The notes: generated by a model not told the origin, from the letters alone. A stretch of 52,896 bases of DNA from an uncultured Marvinbryantia sp. (GCA_947631355.1 CANRKY010000003.1:1-52896); one strand, 5' to 3'; positions 1-9,163 are shown, counted from the stretch's first letter. Numbers and translations: made by a program.

Positions 1-330
1 GCCGCAAACGATGTCCTCTACATGGTGGAGGAACTGAACGACTTTAAGGGCGGACTTGCGGAAAACTATGTGAATGTGCAGCTCACCATAAACGGCTACC
101 AGACCTATTATTGGGAGTCCGAGCGCGGGGCGGAAATTGATTTTGTCATTCAGCGGAGTGGAAAGCTCATTCCCATTGAGGTCAAATCCGCCGACAACAC
201 AAAAGCCAAAAGCTTAAAGGTTTATATGGATACCTACAAGCCCGATTACGCCATCAAGCTCTCTGCGAAAAATTTTGGCTTTGCGGACGGGAAAAAGACG
301 GTTCCTCTCTACGCCGCATTTTGTGTCTAA
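1..330 (+). CDS. C-terminal part of DUF4143-type ATP-binding protein (5' truncated by window edge)
   Basis: Frame 1 is open from base 1; ...ERGAEIDFVIQRSGKLIPIEVKSADNTKAKSL... resembles the nuclease-like C-terminal domain of AAA/DUF4143 proteins. Confidence 0.75.
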   Translation, partial: AANDVLYMVEELNDFKGGLAENYVNVQLTINGYQTYYWESERGAEIDFVIQRSGKLIPIEVKSADNTKAKSLKVYMDTYKPDYAIKLSAKNFGFADGKKTVPLYAAFCV

Positions 331-506
331 ATCAATACGAAATCAATATATCGATCGGTAACGCTCACGGACACAGTGGGCGTTATTCTTTATTCTTTCG
401 TAATGGACTATTTTCGAGCCTTTTCTGCCGCATATTTTCCGCCTGTGAATACACATTTTTTCTGCCATTTCATAAACTGATAGAGAAAAAACCTTCAGGA
501 GTTATT

Positions 507-704
507 ATGAACTACCAGACACGCGAAAATTGTTCCGCGCCGTGCCAGAGCGAGCCGCTTGCAGGCATGCCTGTGGCTATGGCCTATGTTCCCTGGCAGC
601 CGGCGTTCCATCATACGTTTGATACTTGCAAAGCCCTGCAGATGGGCACCATCTTCCCGGATCTTTGCAAACCGTTCTGTGGAAAGAGAGGTGGCTGTGC
701 ATGA
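507..704 (+). CDS. cotJA: Spore coat associated protein CotJA
   Basis: 65 aa MNYQTRENCSAP...MAYVPWQPAFHHTFDTCKALQMGTIFPDLCKPF; typical CotJA; followed by CotJB and CotJC. Confidence 0.85.
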   Translation: MNYQTRENCSAPCQSEPLAGMPVAMAYVPWQPAFHHTFDTCKALQMGTIFPDLCKPFCGKRGGCA

Positions 705-1096
705 ATCAGATGAATCAGATGAACCAGATGAATCAAATGAACCCGATGAACCGCGGCTGCTCCGTGCAGAGAAACGGCTATAACGCGCCGTCCTGCTCCT
801 GCGTGAAAAACAGTGCGTTGGAATCTATGAATCAGAAGCAGCTGCTGCATTATATCAATGAAGTGAGTTTTGCGGCGGTGGATGCGCTGCTCTTTTTGGA
901 TACGCATCCCTGCGACTGCGAGGCGCTGGCATACAGCCGCAAGATGACAGAGTCCCGCAATGAGGCAAAAAAAGTATACGCCAGACGTTTTGGTCCGCTT
1001 ACGATCGATTGCACCGCTGAGTGTGAGAGCACTCAGTGGGAGTGGATCATGCAGCCCTGGCCGTGGGAATCTATGTCAAAAGGAGGATGCAGATAA
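701..1096 (+). CDS. cotJB: Spore coat protein CotJB with N-terminal MNQ repeat
   Basis: ATG at 701 overlaps cotJA stop (ATGA); ...LLHYINEVSFAAVDALLFLDTHPCDCEAL... is CotJB-like. Confidence 0.85.
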   Translation: MNQMNQMNQMNQMNPMNRGCSVQRNGYNAPSCSCVKNSALESMNQKQLLHYINEVSFAAVDALLFLDTHPCDCEALAYSRKMTESRNEAKKVYARRFGPLTIDCTAECESTQWEWIMQPWPWESMSKGGCR

Positions 1097-1723
1097 ATGT
1101 GGAATTATGAAAAGCGATTAGAATATCCGATCAATATCACCACACCTAACGCAAAACTGGCGCAGTTTATCATGAGCCAGTACGGCGGCCCGGACGGCGA
1201 GATATCCGCCTCCATGCGTTACCTGTCCCAGCGATTCTCCATGGGTGACCGTCAGGTGATGGGGCTGCTGACCGACATCGGAACAGAGGAGCTGGCCCAT
1301 TTTGAGATGGTGGCCACCATCATCCACCAGCTCACCAAAGGGCTCTCCATGGAGGAGATTGAAAAATCCGGGCTCGGTCCATACTATATCGATCACACCA
1401 TCGGCGTGTGGCCGCAGGCTGCGGCGGGCATCCCGTTCAACACCTGTGAGCTGCAGGTAAAAGGCGACCCAATCACCGACCTGCACGAAGATATGGCGGC
1501 GGAGCAGAAGGCCCGCTCCACTTACGACAACATTCTGCGCGTTGTGCGCAATATGCCGGAGATCGCGGATCCCATCCGCTTCCTGCGCGCCCGCGAAGTG
1601 GTGCATTACCAGCGATTCGGTGAGGCCCTGCGCCTGGTGCAGGAGAAGCTGGACTGCAAGAACTTCTACGCCTTCAACCCGGCGTTTGACGCGCCGACCA
1701 GCTGTCCTTCCTGCGGGAACTAG
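1097..1723 (+). CDS. cotJC: Manganese catalase family protein CotJC
   Basis: MWNYEKRLEYPINITTPNAKLAQFIMSQYGGPDGEISASMRYLSQRF...; starts directly after cotJB stop. Confidence 0.9.
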   Translation: MWNYEKRLEYPINITTPNAKLAQFIMSQYGGPDGEISASMRYLSQRFSMGDRQVMGLLTDIGTEELAHFEMVATIIHQLTKGLSMEEIEKSGLGPYYIDHTIGVWPQAAAGIPFNTCELQVKGDPITDLHEDMAAEQKARSTYDNILRVVRNMPEIADPIRFLRAREVVHYQRFGEALRLVQEKLDCKNFYAFNPAFDAPTSCPSCGN

Positions 1724-1867
1724 GCGCAAAAACAAACTTTCAAGCTCAGGATACTTGTCTGCTGTGACAGTCCATCTGATGCAGCAGCGCACGCTGTGAG
1801 GGTTTGCGGAATTTTGAATACAAAAAGGGGATATGCTGCTTTTACCGGCAGCATATCCCTTTCGTTC

Positions 1868-2851
1868 TTATGAATCTTTTTCTGCGGCATCTTCCGCGGC
1901 TTCTGTAGTTTCCGCAGCTTCTGCGGCTTTCTCAGTCTCCGTAGTCTCCACATCCTCTGTAGCTTTCACAGTCTCTGCAGCTTTCACAGTCTCTGCAGCT
2001 TCCACAGTCTCTGCAGCTTCCACAGTCTCTGTAGCCTTCGCAGCTTTTTCTGCAGCCTTTTTTGCCGTTTCTCTGTCCCAGATCTCGCGCATCATGCTCA
2101 GAGCTGTCACTGTCATGCCGACATAAGCCCCCTCGCATGCTTCCTTGATCTCGCTCTTTATCAGGTCAAGAAATTCGTATTCACACCGGGACGCAACAAG
2201 CATCTCCATAAGTCTGTTTACGCCATACAGGTCTGTGTGCGGTTTTTCCGGGATGCTCAGGTAGGTATCCAGTGCGGAAAAGGCAAACGTTATCAGGAAG
2301 TCCTTATCGTTCGGATTTTCTTCCATATAGTAGTATGCTTCTCTCCGAACCACTTCTATTTCTGAGTCGGTCACCACATCTTCGCCTCCCACCAGGATCC
2401 TTTGAACGGAGTCGATCAGACTCAGCAGGATCTCTCTGAGTGTGGATGGATCACCCTCTTTTGCTCCGCCGTCCATTTTCCGGCTGTCTGCGCGGCGTAT
2501 TTTCGAGGCTCCGCCGTCCTGAGCAGCAGCATCGTCTGTTTTTGAAGAACTGTTTTCCCTGCTCGGCTTTTTCGGCAGCTTCTCATCCATCTGTACAACC
2601 TTTTTCGGTCTTCGCACCGGCGACACTCTGGCCAGCGGCACATCACCCGATGGCGCATCATCCTCCGGCAGATCCCCAAGTATCTTCTGGTTCAACATCC
2701 TCATTCTTCTCATCCACCAGCGCGGCAGGCTCTCATCCTGAAGATCTTCCATCAGTTCGTCTTCCAGTTCTTCGTCGAACTCATAATCTTCAAGATCCGG
2801 TTCCCGCAGCCTATCCAAAATCCGATCTAATATGCTTTTCCTTTCTGTCAT
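1868..2851 (-). CDS. Hypothetical acidic protein with C-terminal AAETVE/K repeat
   Basis: 327 aa ORF; GGGGAGGGG ribosome-binding site upstream; low-complexity 18-nt coding repeat at the C-terminus. Confidence 0.65.
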   Translation of the reverse strand: MTERKSILDRILDRLREPDLEDYEFDEELEDELMEDLQDESLPRWWMRRMRMLNQKILGDLPEDDAPSGDVPLARVSPVRRPKKVVQMDEKLPKKPSRENSSSKTDDAAAQDGGASKIRRADSRKMDGGAKEGDPSTLREILLSLIDSVQRILVGGEDVVTDSEIEVVRREAYYYMEENPNDKDFLITFAFSALDTYLSIPEKPHTDLYGVNRLMEMLVASRCEYEFLDLIKSEIKEACEGAYVGMTVTALSMMREIWDRETAKKAAEKAAKATETVEAAETVEAAETVKAAETVKATEDVETTETEKAAEAAETTEAAEDAAEKDS

Positions 2852-3100
2852 TCTTATACCCCTCCCCTTTCGTGCTCTGTGTCATTTTTTCTTCCGGTTC
2901 CGCGGCTCCCGCACAGCCTCGTGACAGACAGTGGCCGCCTAGTATCACTATTATAGCAAAAATCCCTTTGACTTCAACTCAGATAATGAAAAATTAAGAT
3001 TCCCAGGTTCTGACAGATCGATTTTTTCTTTTCTTCTTCGTGGCTCATCCATTCTTCTCCTCTCCCCTGATCCCTTGCATCATCTGCATGGCTCTGGCCA

Positions 3101-4525
3101 TCAGGGTGACATAGGCCCTGCTGTTTGTCTCCCCGACCTCTCAGACAGCACCCGCCGCTGTATAAAATAATTTGCCATGCACGTGAACAGTGTGGCGGCG
3201 CTGTGCACGCCAAACAACAATACGATCACTGCGATCAGTTCCGCCGGCGTGCCGGCATCCATGTGCGCAGACAGACGGATAAGAAGGCCAGCCGCCGCGA
3301 TCGCCGCGTTCACAAACGTGCATCTCATCACATCCGAGTCTGTGTGACAGAGAATAAATGGAAGAATCATGGCTGCCGCAAATGACAGCGGAACAAACCA
3401 GGCAGTCTGCGTTCCCGCAATGGCCAGGACGGCCATAAGCACGACGCACAGGGCGAGCGCACAGCCGGAAGCCGTGTTCTGTTCCCGTGTCATACTCTGT
3501 TCCCGCACCGTATTCTGTTCCCGTGCCATATTCGTTTCCCGCGCCGTGTTCTGCACGCTGTCCGCTTTCCGGATGTACTGTCTCTCATCCGTCAGGATGT
3601 TCTCACAGAGGATCCTGTCGGTATATTTCGGCCTGCCATACCCGGTAAGGATCTTAAATGCCTCCGTCGCAAGCTCATCGGAGATGCGGTAAAGCATGAT
3701 CCCCAGGCTGGGAGCGGTGCCGTACAGCTTATTCGCACTGTTTTCCCCGCTTCCCATCAGGTCGCTCCACCCGTAGGAAGAAATTCCCGGAATATAGCTG
3801 GGGCCGATCAGGACATTTTCGCGCATGGTGATGCCCGCAAGGTAGGTAAGCTTGTTTTTCTTTGCCACGCTTTCCATCCAGACCGGAAACTCCGCCGGTG
3901 AATCCAGCGCCTTAACGATCAGGTCGTAATTGTCCGACAAGCAGATTGCTGCAAGTTCTTCCTCCGAGGAAATCTTTGCGCAGATCGTGTTCACCGCGAT
4001 GTACGGATTGATCGCCCGAAGCTTCGCCGCAAGAACCTCGATCTTGCTCTTTCCCACATCCTTCTGATCAAAGAGAATCTGCCTGTTGAAATTGCTGGTC
4101 TCCACCGCGTCGAAATCCACAATCGTAACCCCTGCAACCCCCAGCGCGGCCATGTGCCAGGCCATATGCGTCCCTATGCCGCCGCAGCCGAGGATCAGAA
4201 CCTTTTTTTCAGAAAGCCTGCTGCGGGCTTCCGGCATATGATGCGTCAGGAAGAACGCGTCCGTTCTGGAAAATATAGACGTTGTATCCACTTTTTCGGG
4301 AACCAGACATCCATTCTGCACAAGGGCGTCGACAACAGATTGATCAAAAGCACCGCACAGCTCCTCGTAGGAAAACCACGCGCCCTGATCCATCTCCTCC
4401 AGCATCTGCGACTGCCGCTTCGTGGGCATCAATCGGACGGGCTGCCGGTCATCACTCAGAATAAAGAAATACGTTCCTTTCACGTCCGCAACCAGCACGT
4501 ATGGATTTAATGTCAGATTCATCAC
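3101..4525 (-). CDS. ThiF/HesA/MoeB-family (E1-like) protein with C-terminal transmembrane domain
   Basis: VLILGCGGIGTHMAWHMAALGVAGVTIVDFDAVETSNFNRQILF is the E1-like nucleotide-binding signature; C-terminal ~100 aa hydrophobic; start GTG 4525 or ATG 4522. Confidence 0.85.
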   Translation of the reverse strand: MMNLTLNPYVLVADVKGTYFFILSDDRQPVRLMPTKRQSQMLEEMDQGAWFSYEELCGAFDQSVVDALVQNGCLVPEKVDTTSIFSRTDAFFLTHHMPEARSRLSEKKVLILGCGGIGTHMAWHMAALGVAGVTIVDFDAVETSNFNRQILFDQKDVGKSKIEVLAAKLRAINPYIAVNTICAKISSEEELAAICLSDNYDLIVKALDSPAEFPVWMESVAKKNKLTYLAGITMRENVLIGPSYIPGISSYGWSDLMGSGENSANKLYGTAPSLGIMLYRISDELATEAFKILTGYGRPKYTDRILCENILTDERQYIRKADSVQNTARETNMAREQNTVREQSMTREQNTASGCALALCVVLMAVLAIAGTQTAWFVPLSFAAAMILPFILCHTDSDVMRCTFVNAAIAAAGLLIRLSAHMDAGTPAELIAVIVLLFGVHSAATLFTCMANYFIQRRVLSERSGRQTAGPMSP

Positions 4526-4537
4526 AACACCCCCCCC

Positions 4538-5590
4538 TTAAAAGAAATACGGGATTACCGTACTTGCCATCACAAATGGAACATACGCCGCCGACAAAGC
4601 GGCATATACGCAGTACGTCATGTGCCGCAGTGCGGAGCCATTCCCCACTTCCCGGAACATTTTCTTTTCCTCCCTCTTTCCCCCAAATGCCGCCCGAATC
4701 AGACCGGCAGCGTGCCCCATGGCGTTTTCCCGCAGCCCTGGCTCATCCAAAATAGTCTCCAACACATAATATCCATCAAATTTCAGCAGGATCATCATGT
4801 TCATAAAAATAGTTCCGAGATTCACCAGGATGAATGCCAGGCAATACATCCCCGTAACCGTGGAACTGCCCAGCGCCATAACCAGGAAGCACACGCCGAT
4901 CAGCCCCACGTTTACAAGCGATCCGGCAAAAAGTACGATCAGCCGTTTCCGCTTGTCTCTGAGCAGGCTGATCCCCGTGATATCCGTGTACGCACAGGGA
5001 ATCAGAAAATAAAGCATCACGCCAATTTCCGGCACATGAACTCCAAAGTGTCGAGCCGCGGCCATATGTCCAAATTCGTGCAGCGCAAGGGAAAGCAGCG
5101 CCAAAGTCACGATCACAGCCACATTTTCCAATGACATGGAGGGAAAAGCGGCCAGCGAGCTGGCAAGATAAGCCGGCAGATCCCGATGCAGGAAGCGCAT
5201 AGCGAAAAAAGACGCCGTGAACAGCATCGGAGCGCCTGCGCAGATCGCGTAATAGAGCGCCGAGGTGACCGCGCTGTCCTCTTTCAAAAGCCGGTTCGGA
5301 TTACAGATGGGCAGCTTTATTTTAAACGGTTTCCATTTCTTTTTTGTCCTCCGAAACAGGCCGATCTCTGAAAATGCTTCCGCCAGTTTTTTAATCTCCC
5401 CGGCTGAATAAAATGGACACCCGTTATGTATGTCCTCCACCGTGTTCACTCCGTTCATCATCCGGAAAACCTGCGCCTCCTTTTCTCCCAGCACGAAGGT
5501 TCTCCCGTTATCTCTGTTGTAAATATAGAGTTTTGTGTTTTCATAGGGGTACGCCGACACATGGGACCCAATAAGATATCTTTCCTCCAT
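4538..5590 (-). CDS. PqqD-like domain plus M50 (site-2-protease-like) membrane metallopeptidase
   Basis: N-terminus YIYNRDNGRTFVLGEKEAQVFRMMNGVNTVEDI (PqqD-like); HEFGH zinc motif in LALHEFGHMAAARHFGVHVPEIGVMLYF with several TM segments. ORF can extend to 5617. Confidence 0.8.
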   Translation of the reverse strand: MEERYLIGSHVSAYPYENTKLYIYNRDNGRTFVLGEKEAQVFRMMNGVNTVEDIHNGCPFYSAGEIKKLAEAFSEIGLFRRTKKKWKPFKIKLPICNPNRLLKEDSAVTSALYYAICAGAPMLFTASFFAMRFLHRDLPAYLASSLAAFPSMSLENVAVIVTLALLSLALHEFGHMAAARHFGVHVPEIGVMLYFLIPCAYTDITGISLLRDKRKRLIVLFAGSLVNVGLIGVCFLVMALGSSTVTGMYCLAFILVNLGTIFMNMMILLKFDGYYVLETILDEPGLRENAMGHAAGLIRAAFGGKREEKKMFREVGNGSALRHMTYCVYAALSAAYVPFVMASTVIPYFF

Positions 5591-5730
5591 CTGCAATCCC
5601 TCCTCTGTCTTTCTCATTTACCGGATAGGCGGTTGTCTCCTTTCCCTGCGGCACTTTTATTATAAGAAAGATTATAAGAAAGCCCCGGTTCTTTTGCTAT
5701 TCAGATAGAAGAAATTGAGGTTGCAAGATT

Positions 5731-8595
5731 CTATTCGTCCGCAAACACGGAATCCATACAATCCTGAAGCTCCAGCTGATTTTCCAGCCGCTCGATCAGC
5801 TCGCGGCGCACATCGCCGGTATCATTAAACACGTTGATCATGGCGCCGTAGCCCAACAGGCGGACAAGAATCTCCCTCTCGTCCTGTCTGTCATAATATA
5901 AGGTCATGCGGTAGCGCTCCGAACCCCATTTCACACATTTTTTCCGGAAGCAGGAAAATTCCGTGAGAATACGGTCCGGTATATTTTTTGTTCCATTAAA
6001 GAAAACAACCAGCTCACATTCATTCTCTTTGGCGTGGTTTTCTATCACCCGCTCCGCCGCCGCTCTGTCAAACGTTTCCTCCATTTCCGTGACGTTCTGT
6101 ATCCGCTCCAGATTGAAGGTTTTCATCGCATTCTCTCCGCTGACCGCCTGGATCCGGAACCGGTTGTCGCGCCTGGAATATTCCAGATACACCGGTGAAC
6201 AGATATAGTTCGACTTTCTGCCATACTGAGACTGATATGCAATCTTCACTTTGCGGTTCTCGCGGATCGCCTTCCGGAGCATCCGCAGCGCGGCGCCAAA
6301 ATCCGACTGCCGGTAAAATTCCTCCACATCGGTAAACTGGTCGTACAGAACAATCTCGTTTATGTCAAACAGATCCATCTCCCCCAGCCGCTCCAGAAGG
6401 CCGTAGATCTCCGCATCCTCCAAAAATCCTTTCGCGAGCGGATGGCGCAGGATGTTGCCAAGCCATTGTGCCTCAATGGATGTGATGGGAAGCAGATCCG
6501 CGGGTCTGCGCACTGTCTGCCCTTCTGTCAGAGTAAAGATAGATGACGCCCGGCCGCCGCGGAAGTCCAAAAATGTGCGGATAAAGCCCTCGGCCTGGTC
6601 TTTTCGCTTTTTTTCACTCTCCACAGCCGCAAAGCTGCCCGCATAGGCTTCCTTCATCTTCTTTATCCTGTCTTCGCTGACGTTCTGCGGATCTCTCAGC
6701 AGGGAGATCAACAGCTGCCCGAGCTCCCGGAAGGGCGCGCTGAACAGCTCACAGAAAACCAGGCTGTGCATATTGTCCACTGGGATAAAATCCGCCGGGA
6801 TGTCATCCAAGATCAAACTCTTGCCGGTTCTGGAAGATATGCTGCGCTCCGCAGCGGGAACGGGCCCGATGTAAGCCCGGTACGTTCTGATCACGTTGTC
6901 GGTAAAGACCTCACATTCTTTTCCGTTTATCTCAACCGACACAACCCTTGTAATATAGCTTCTCAGCCACTGGAGCATCTCCCATGGGTTCACCACTTTC
7001 GCTGTAATTTCCATGCAGAGCCCATATTTTTCCGTATGGATTTCCACCGGGGAGGCGATATTTCGAAGTTCGCGCTTCAGCCGCGCCCTTATGAATCCCT
7101 CTTTTTCTTCACATTTTATAAGGATATGGATGCTGCTCAGCTCCGGCGCGGTTTTTACATTTCCCTCCTGAAAGTTCAGATACGCGTTCCCCCAAGTATG
7201 GCTGATCACCTCTCTGGCGCGAGCCATGTCATCATCAAAATACTCATTTTTCGGAAACCATCCCAGTGTGATGCTGTCTATAAATTCAGCGCGCATCGCA
7301 GAAACGCTCCGGAAACCCGCGTGATAATAAACCAGATACTGCCGCCCGTCCGTCACGCTTTCGCGGAGTTCAATGGGATAACAGAGGATTCTCTGGTATT
7401 GCAGATCGTCAGGCAGCGCACTCCGATATTCTATCACTGTCCACAGCTTGTTTTTCATGGCGAATAGCAGATCGATATTGTTATAGTCATTCAGCGCCCG
7501 CATAAGGTAATTGTGTTTATACCTTATATGATCCACGTGGTCTTCCGGGAACCGCTGCAGCAGATAGGTGCCGATCTCTCCCAGAGCGCCGGTCTGGGCA
7601 AAGAAGGAAACACAGTCCGCCAGACGGTTGCAGAGGTCTTCATTATCGCCCAACAGGCCGCACAGGAATCTGTCTGAAAGCGCATAAAAAATCCGATTCC
7701 CCCGTTTTTCGCATTTGACAATGCCCAGCCTGACCATCTCCTGCATTTTATTTCCAAACTGTTTTTCTCCCACTTGTTCATCGTCCGTGTCAAGCTGCTT
7801 CATAATGCTGTACAAGACACTCTTTTCCACATACCCCGATTCATCGTTCGCCAGCGAAAACCTTCCATCCTGAAATACGATTCGCTGCCGGTTCGCCGCC
7901 ATATGATCGTAGATTTCCTCCATCTCATCGTGATCTCTGGCAAATCGCTCGATCGCCTTTGACGCATACTCCCGCTTTTCCTCATCCGTAAAGGTTCTCC
8001 ATGCTTTTGGGGCGCGGCTGTTCACTTCTCCTCTTATGATCTCCGCCAGCACCTGAAGGTACTCATTCAGTTCCTCCTCCTGTCCGTGGGTGAGCGGCAC
8101 ACTGGCCGTCCGTTTTACGCGCTTTCCAAGCTGAAAATACACCAGCAGGATGTAAACGAAGGAAAAATATGTGCTGGACACGCGCGTCCCTTCACTGCAG
8201 AGCTGATATACCGAAAAGAACGGATTTCCCGCGATCTCCCGCGAATCCACCGTGATACATTCCACGCGTTTATTCTTTCTTTTGACATCAATCCTGTTCT
8301 TTTTGATGTCCGCATAGTCGCCCTTGTTCCAGCTCACGCCGGCGGACTGCTCCAGCGCGTACTGCAGCCTTTTTGCATCGGAATAAAACGTCCTGTCCAC
8401 AATGTCTTTATTGAACAGATCTTTCGAAAGAAGTTCGTTTTCGCCGGCGTCCTCTTTTTCCGCCCGTTCTTTTATCCCCTTTGCCTTAAAGTCTCTGCCT
8501 CTCTCCTTAAATTGATAAACATAAAAATCCCTGAGATAGTTTTTAAATTTTAGATTGAAACTCTCGGAACTGATCAGTTCCGCATCGACTGCCAT
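5731..8595 (-). CDS. Very large WYL-domain protein
   Basis: C-terminal AIRENRKVKIAYQSQYGRKSNYICSPVYLEY..., WYL plus WCX-like tail. ATG at 8595 has GGGAGGAAAAAG upstream, so it is preferred over the listed 8691 TTG start. Confidence 0.75.
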   Translation of the reverse strand: MAVDAELISSESFNLKFKNYLRDFYVYQFKERGRDFKAKGIKERAEKEDAGENELLSKDLFNKDIVDRTFYSDAKRLQYALEQSAGVSWNKGDYADIKKNRIDVKRKNKRVECITVDSREIAGNPFFSVYQLCSEGTRVSSTYFSFVYILLVYFQLGKRVKRTASVPLTHGQEEELNEYLQVLAEIIRGEVNSRAPKAWRTFTDEEKREYASKAIERFARDHDEMEEIYDHMAANRQRIVFQDGRFSLANDESGYVEKSVLYSIMKQLDTDDEQVGEKQFGNKMQEMVRLGIVKCEKRGNRIFYALSDRFLCGLLGDNEDLCNRLADCVSFFAQTGALGEIGTYLLQRFPEDHVDHIRYKHNYLMRALNDYNNIDLLFAMKNKLWTVIEYRSALPDDLQYQRILCYPIELRESVTDGRQYLVYYHAGFRSVSAMRAEFIDSITLGWFPKNEYFDDDMARAREVISHTWGNAYLNFQEGNVKTAPELSSIHILIKCEEKEGFIRARLKRELRNIASPVEIHTEKYGLCMEITAKVVNPWEMLQWLRSYITRVVSVEINGKECEVFTDNVIRTYRAYIGPVPAAERSISSRTGKSLILDDIPADFIPVDNMHSLVFCELFSAPFRELGQLLISLLRDPQNVSEDRIKKMKEAYAGSFAAVESEKKRKDQAEGFIRTFLDFRGGRASSIFTLTEGQTVRRPADLLPITSIEAQWLGNILRHPLAKGFLEDAEIYGLLERLGEMDLFDINEIVLYDQFTDVEEFYRQSDFGAALRMLRKAIRENRKVKIAYQSQYGRKSNYICSPVYLEYSRRDNRFRIQAVSGENAMKTFNLERIQNVTEMEETFDRAAAERVIENHAKENECELVVFFNGTKNIPDRILTEFSCFRKKCVKWGSERYRMTLYYDRQDEREILVRLLGYGAMINVFNDTGDVRRELIERLENQLELQDCMDSVFADE

Positions 8596-8828
8596 CTTTT
8601 TCCTCCCGTCCTCTCCGAAAAAAATCTTTTCAGACATTTCCCTTTTTCTTTTGATATGCCTTTTTATACGATATCCCGCCCAATTATACAATGTTTTTCC
8701 ATTGATGCTCTCCTTGTTATTGTATCATCTCGACTGCGTCTCGGTGGAGATGCTCGTCAAGTGCCGATCGGTGCAAGCACCATCAGTATTTTCCTCGCTA
8801 TTGTACCAAGCTATCATCCGCCGACAGA

Positions 8829-8871
8829 TAAAAAAATCCCGCACCCGACTGTTGAAAGTCAGGTGCGGGAT
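8829..8871 (-). terminator. Intrinsic terminator/attenuator after the small peptide gene
   Basis: ATCCCGCACC...GGTGCGGGAT stem (8836-8871) followed on the minus strand by a T run. Confidence 0.85.
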
Positions 8872-8884
8872 CCGTGGGTGCTCT

Positions 8885-9004
8885 TTAGCAGCATACTGCC
8901 GCATACAGCAGGCCCGCCGCCGCCCATGTGCCAAGGCAGCTGATAGCAGAACCCCAAAGAGAACCGGTAGCTTCTGTTCTGGACACTTCCCTGATCTCAA
9001 ACAT
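8885..9004 (-). CDS. 39-aa candidate precursor peptide MFEIREVSRTEATGSLWGSAISCLGTWAAAGLLYAAVCC
   Basis: AAAGGGGGAGAAAAAC-ATG ribosome-binding site; TATAAT-like box upstream; intrinsic terminator 14 nt after stop; ThiF and M50 genes on the same strand downstream. Confidence 0.7.
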   Translation of the reverse strand: MFEIREVSRTEATGSLWGSAISCLGTWAAAGLLYAAVCC

Positions 9005-9163
9005 GTTTTTCTCCCCCTTTCTTTTTGATAGCCTTATTATAATTGGCTTTCCCACTCTTTTGGAGTGCACCGGAGGAAATCAAAGTTACAAATTTTGAGC
9101 CCTTTCTCATTTGTCAAAACTGTCCCGCGCTGCCTCTAAAGTAAGATCTGATTGACCGCCGTC

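Noticed and set aside
4154-4510. Plus-strand ORFs opposite the ThiF and M50 genes
   Set aside because: No ribosome-binding site or domain evidence and they overlap strongly supported minus-strand coding sequence.
8596-8691. Listed upstream start of the WYL protein
   Set aside because: It is a TTG without a good ribosome-binding site, and the intervening codons contain GGGAGGAAAAAG, a better Shine-Dalgarno for ATG 8595.
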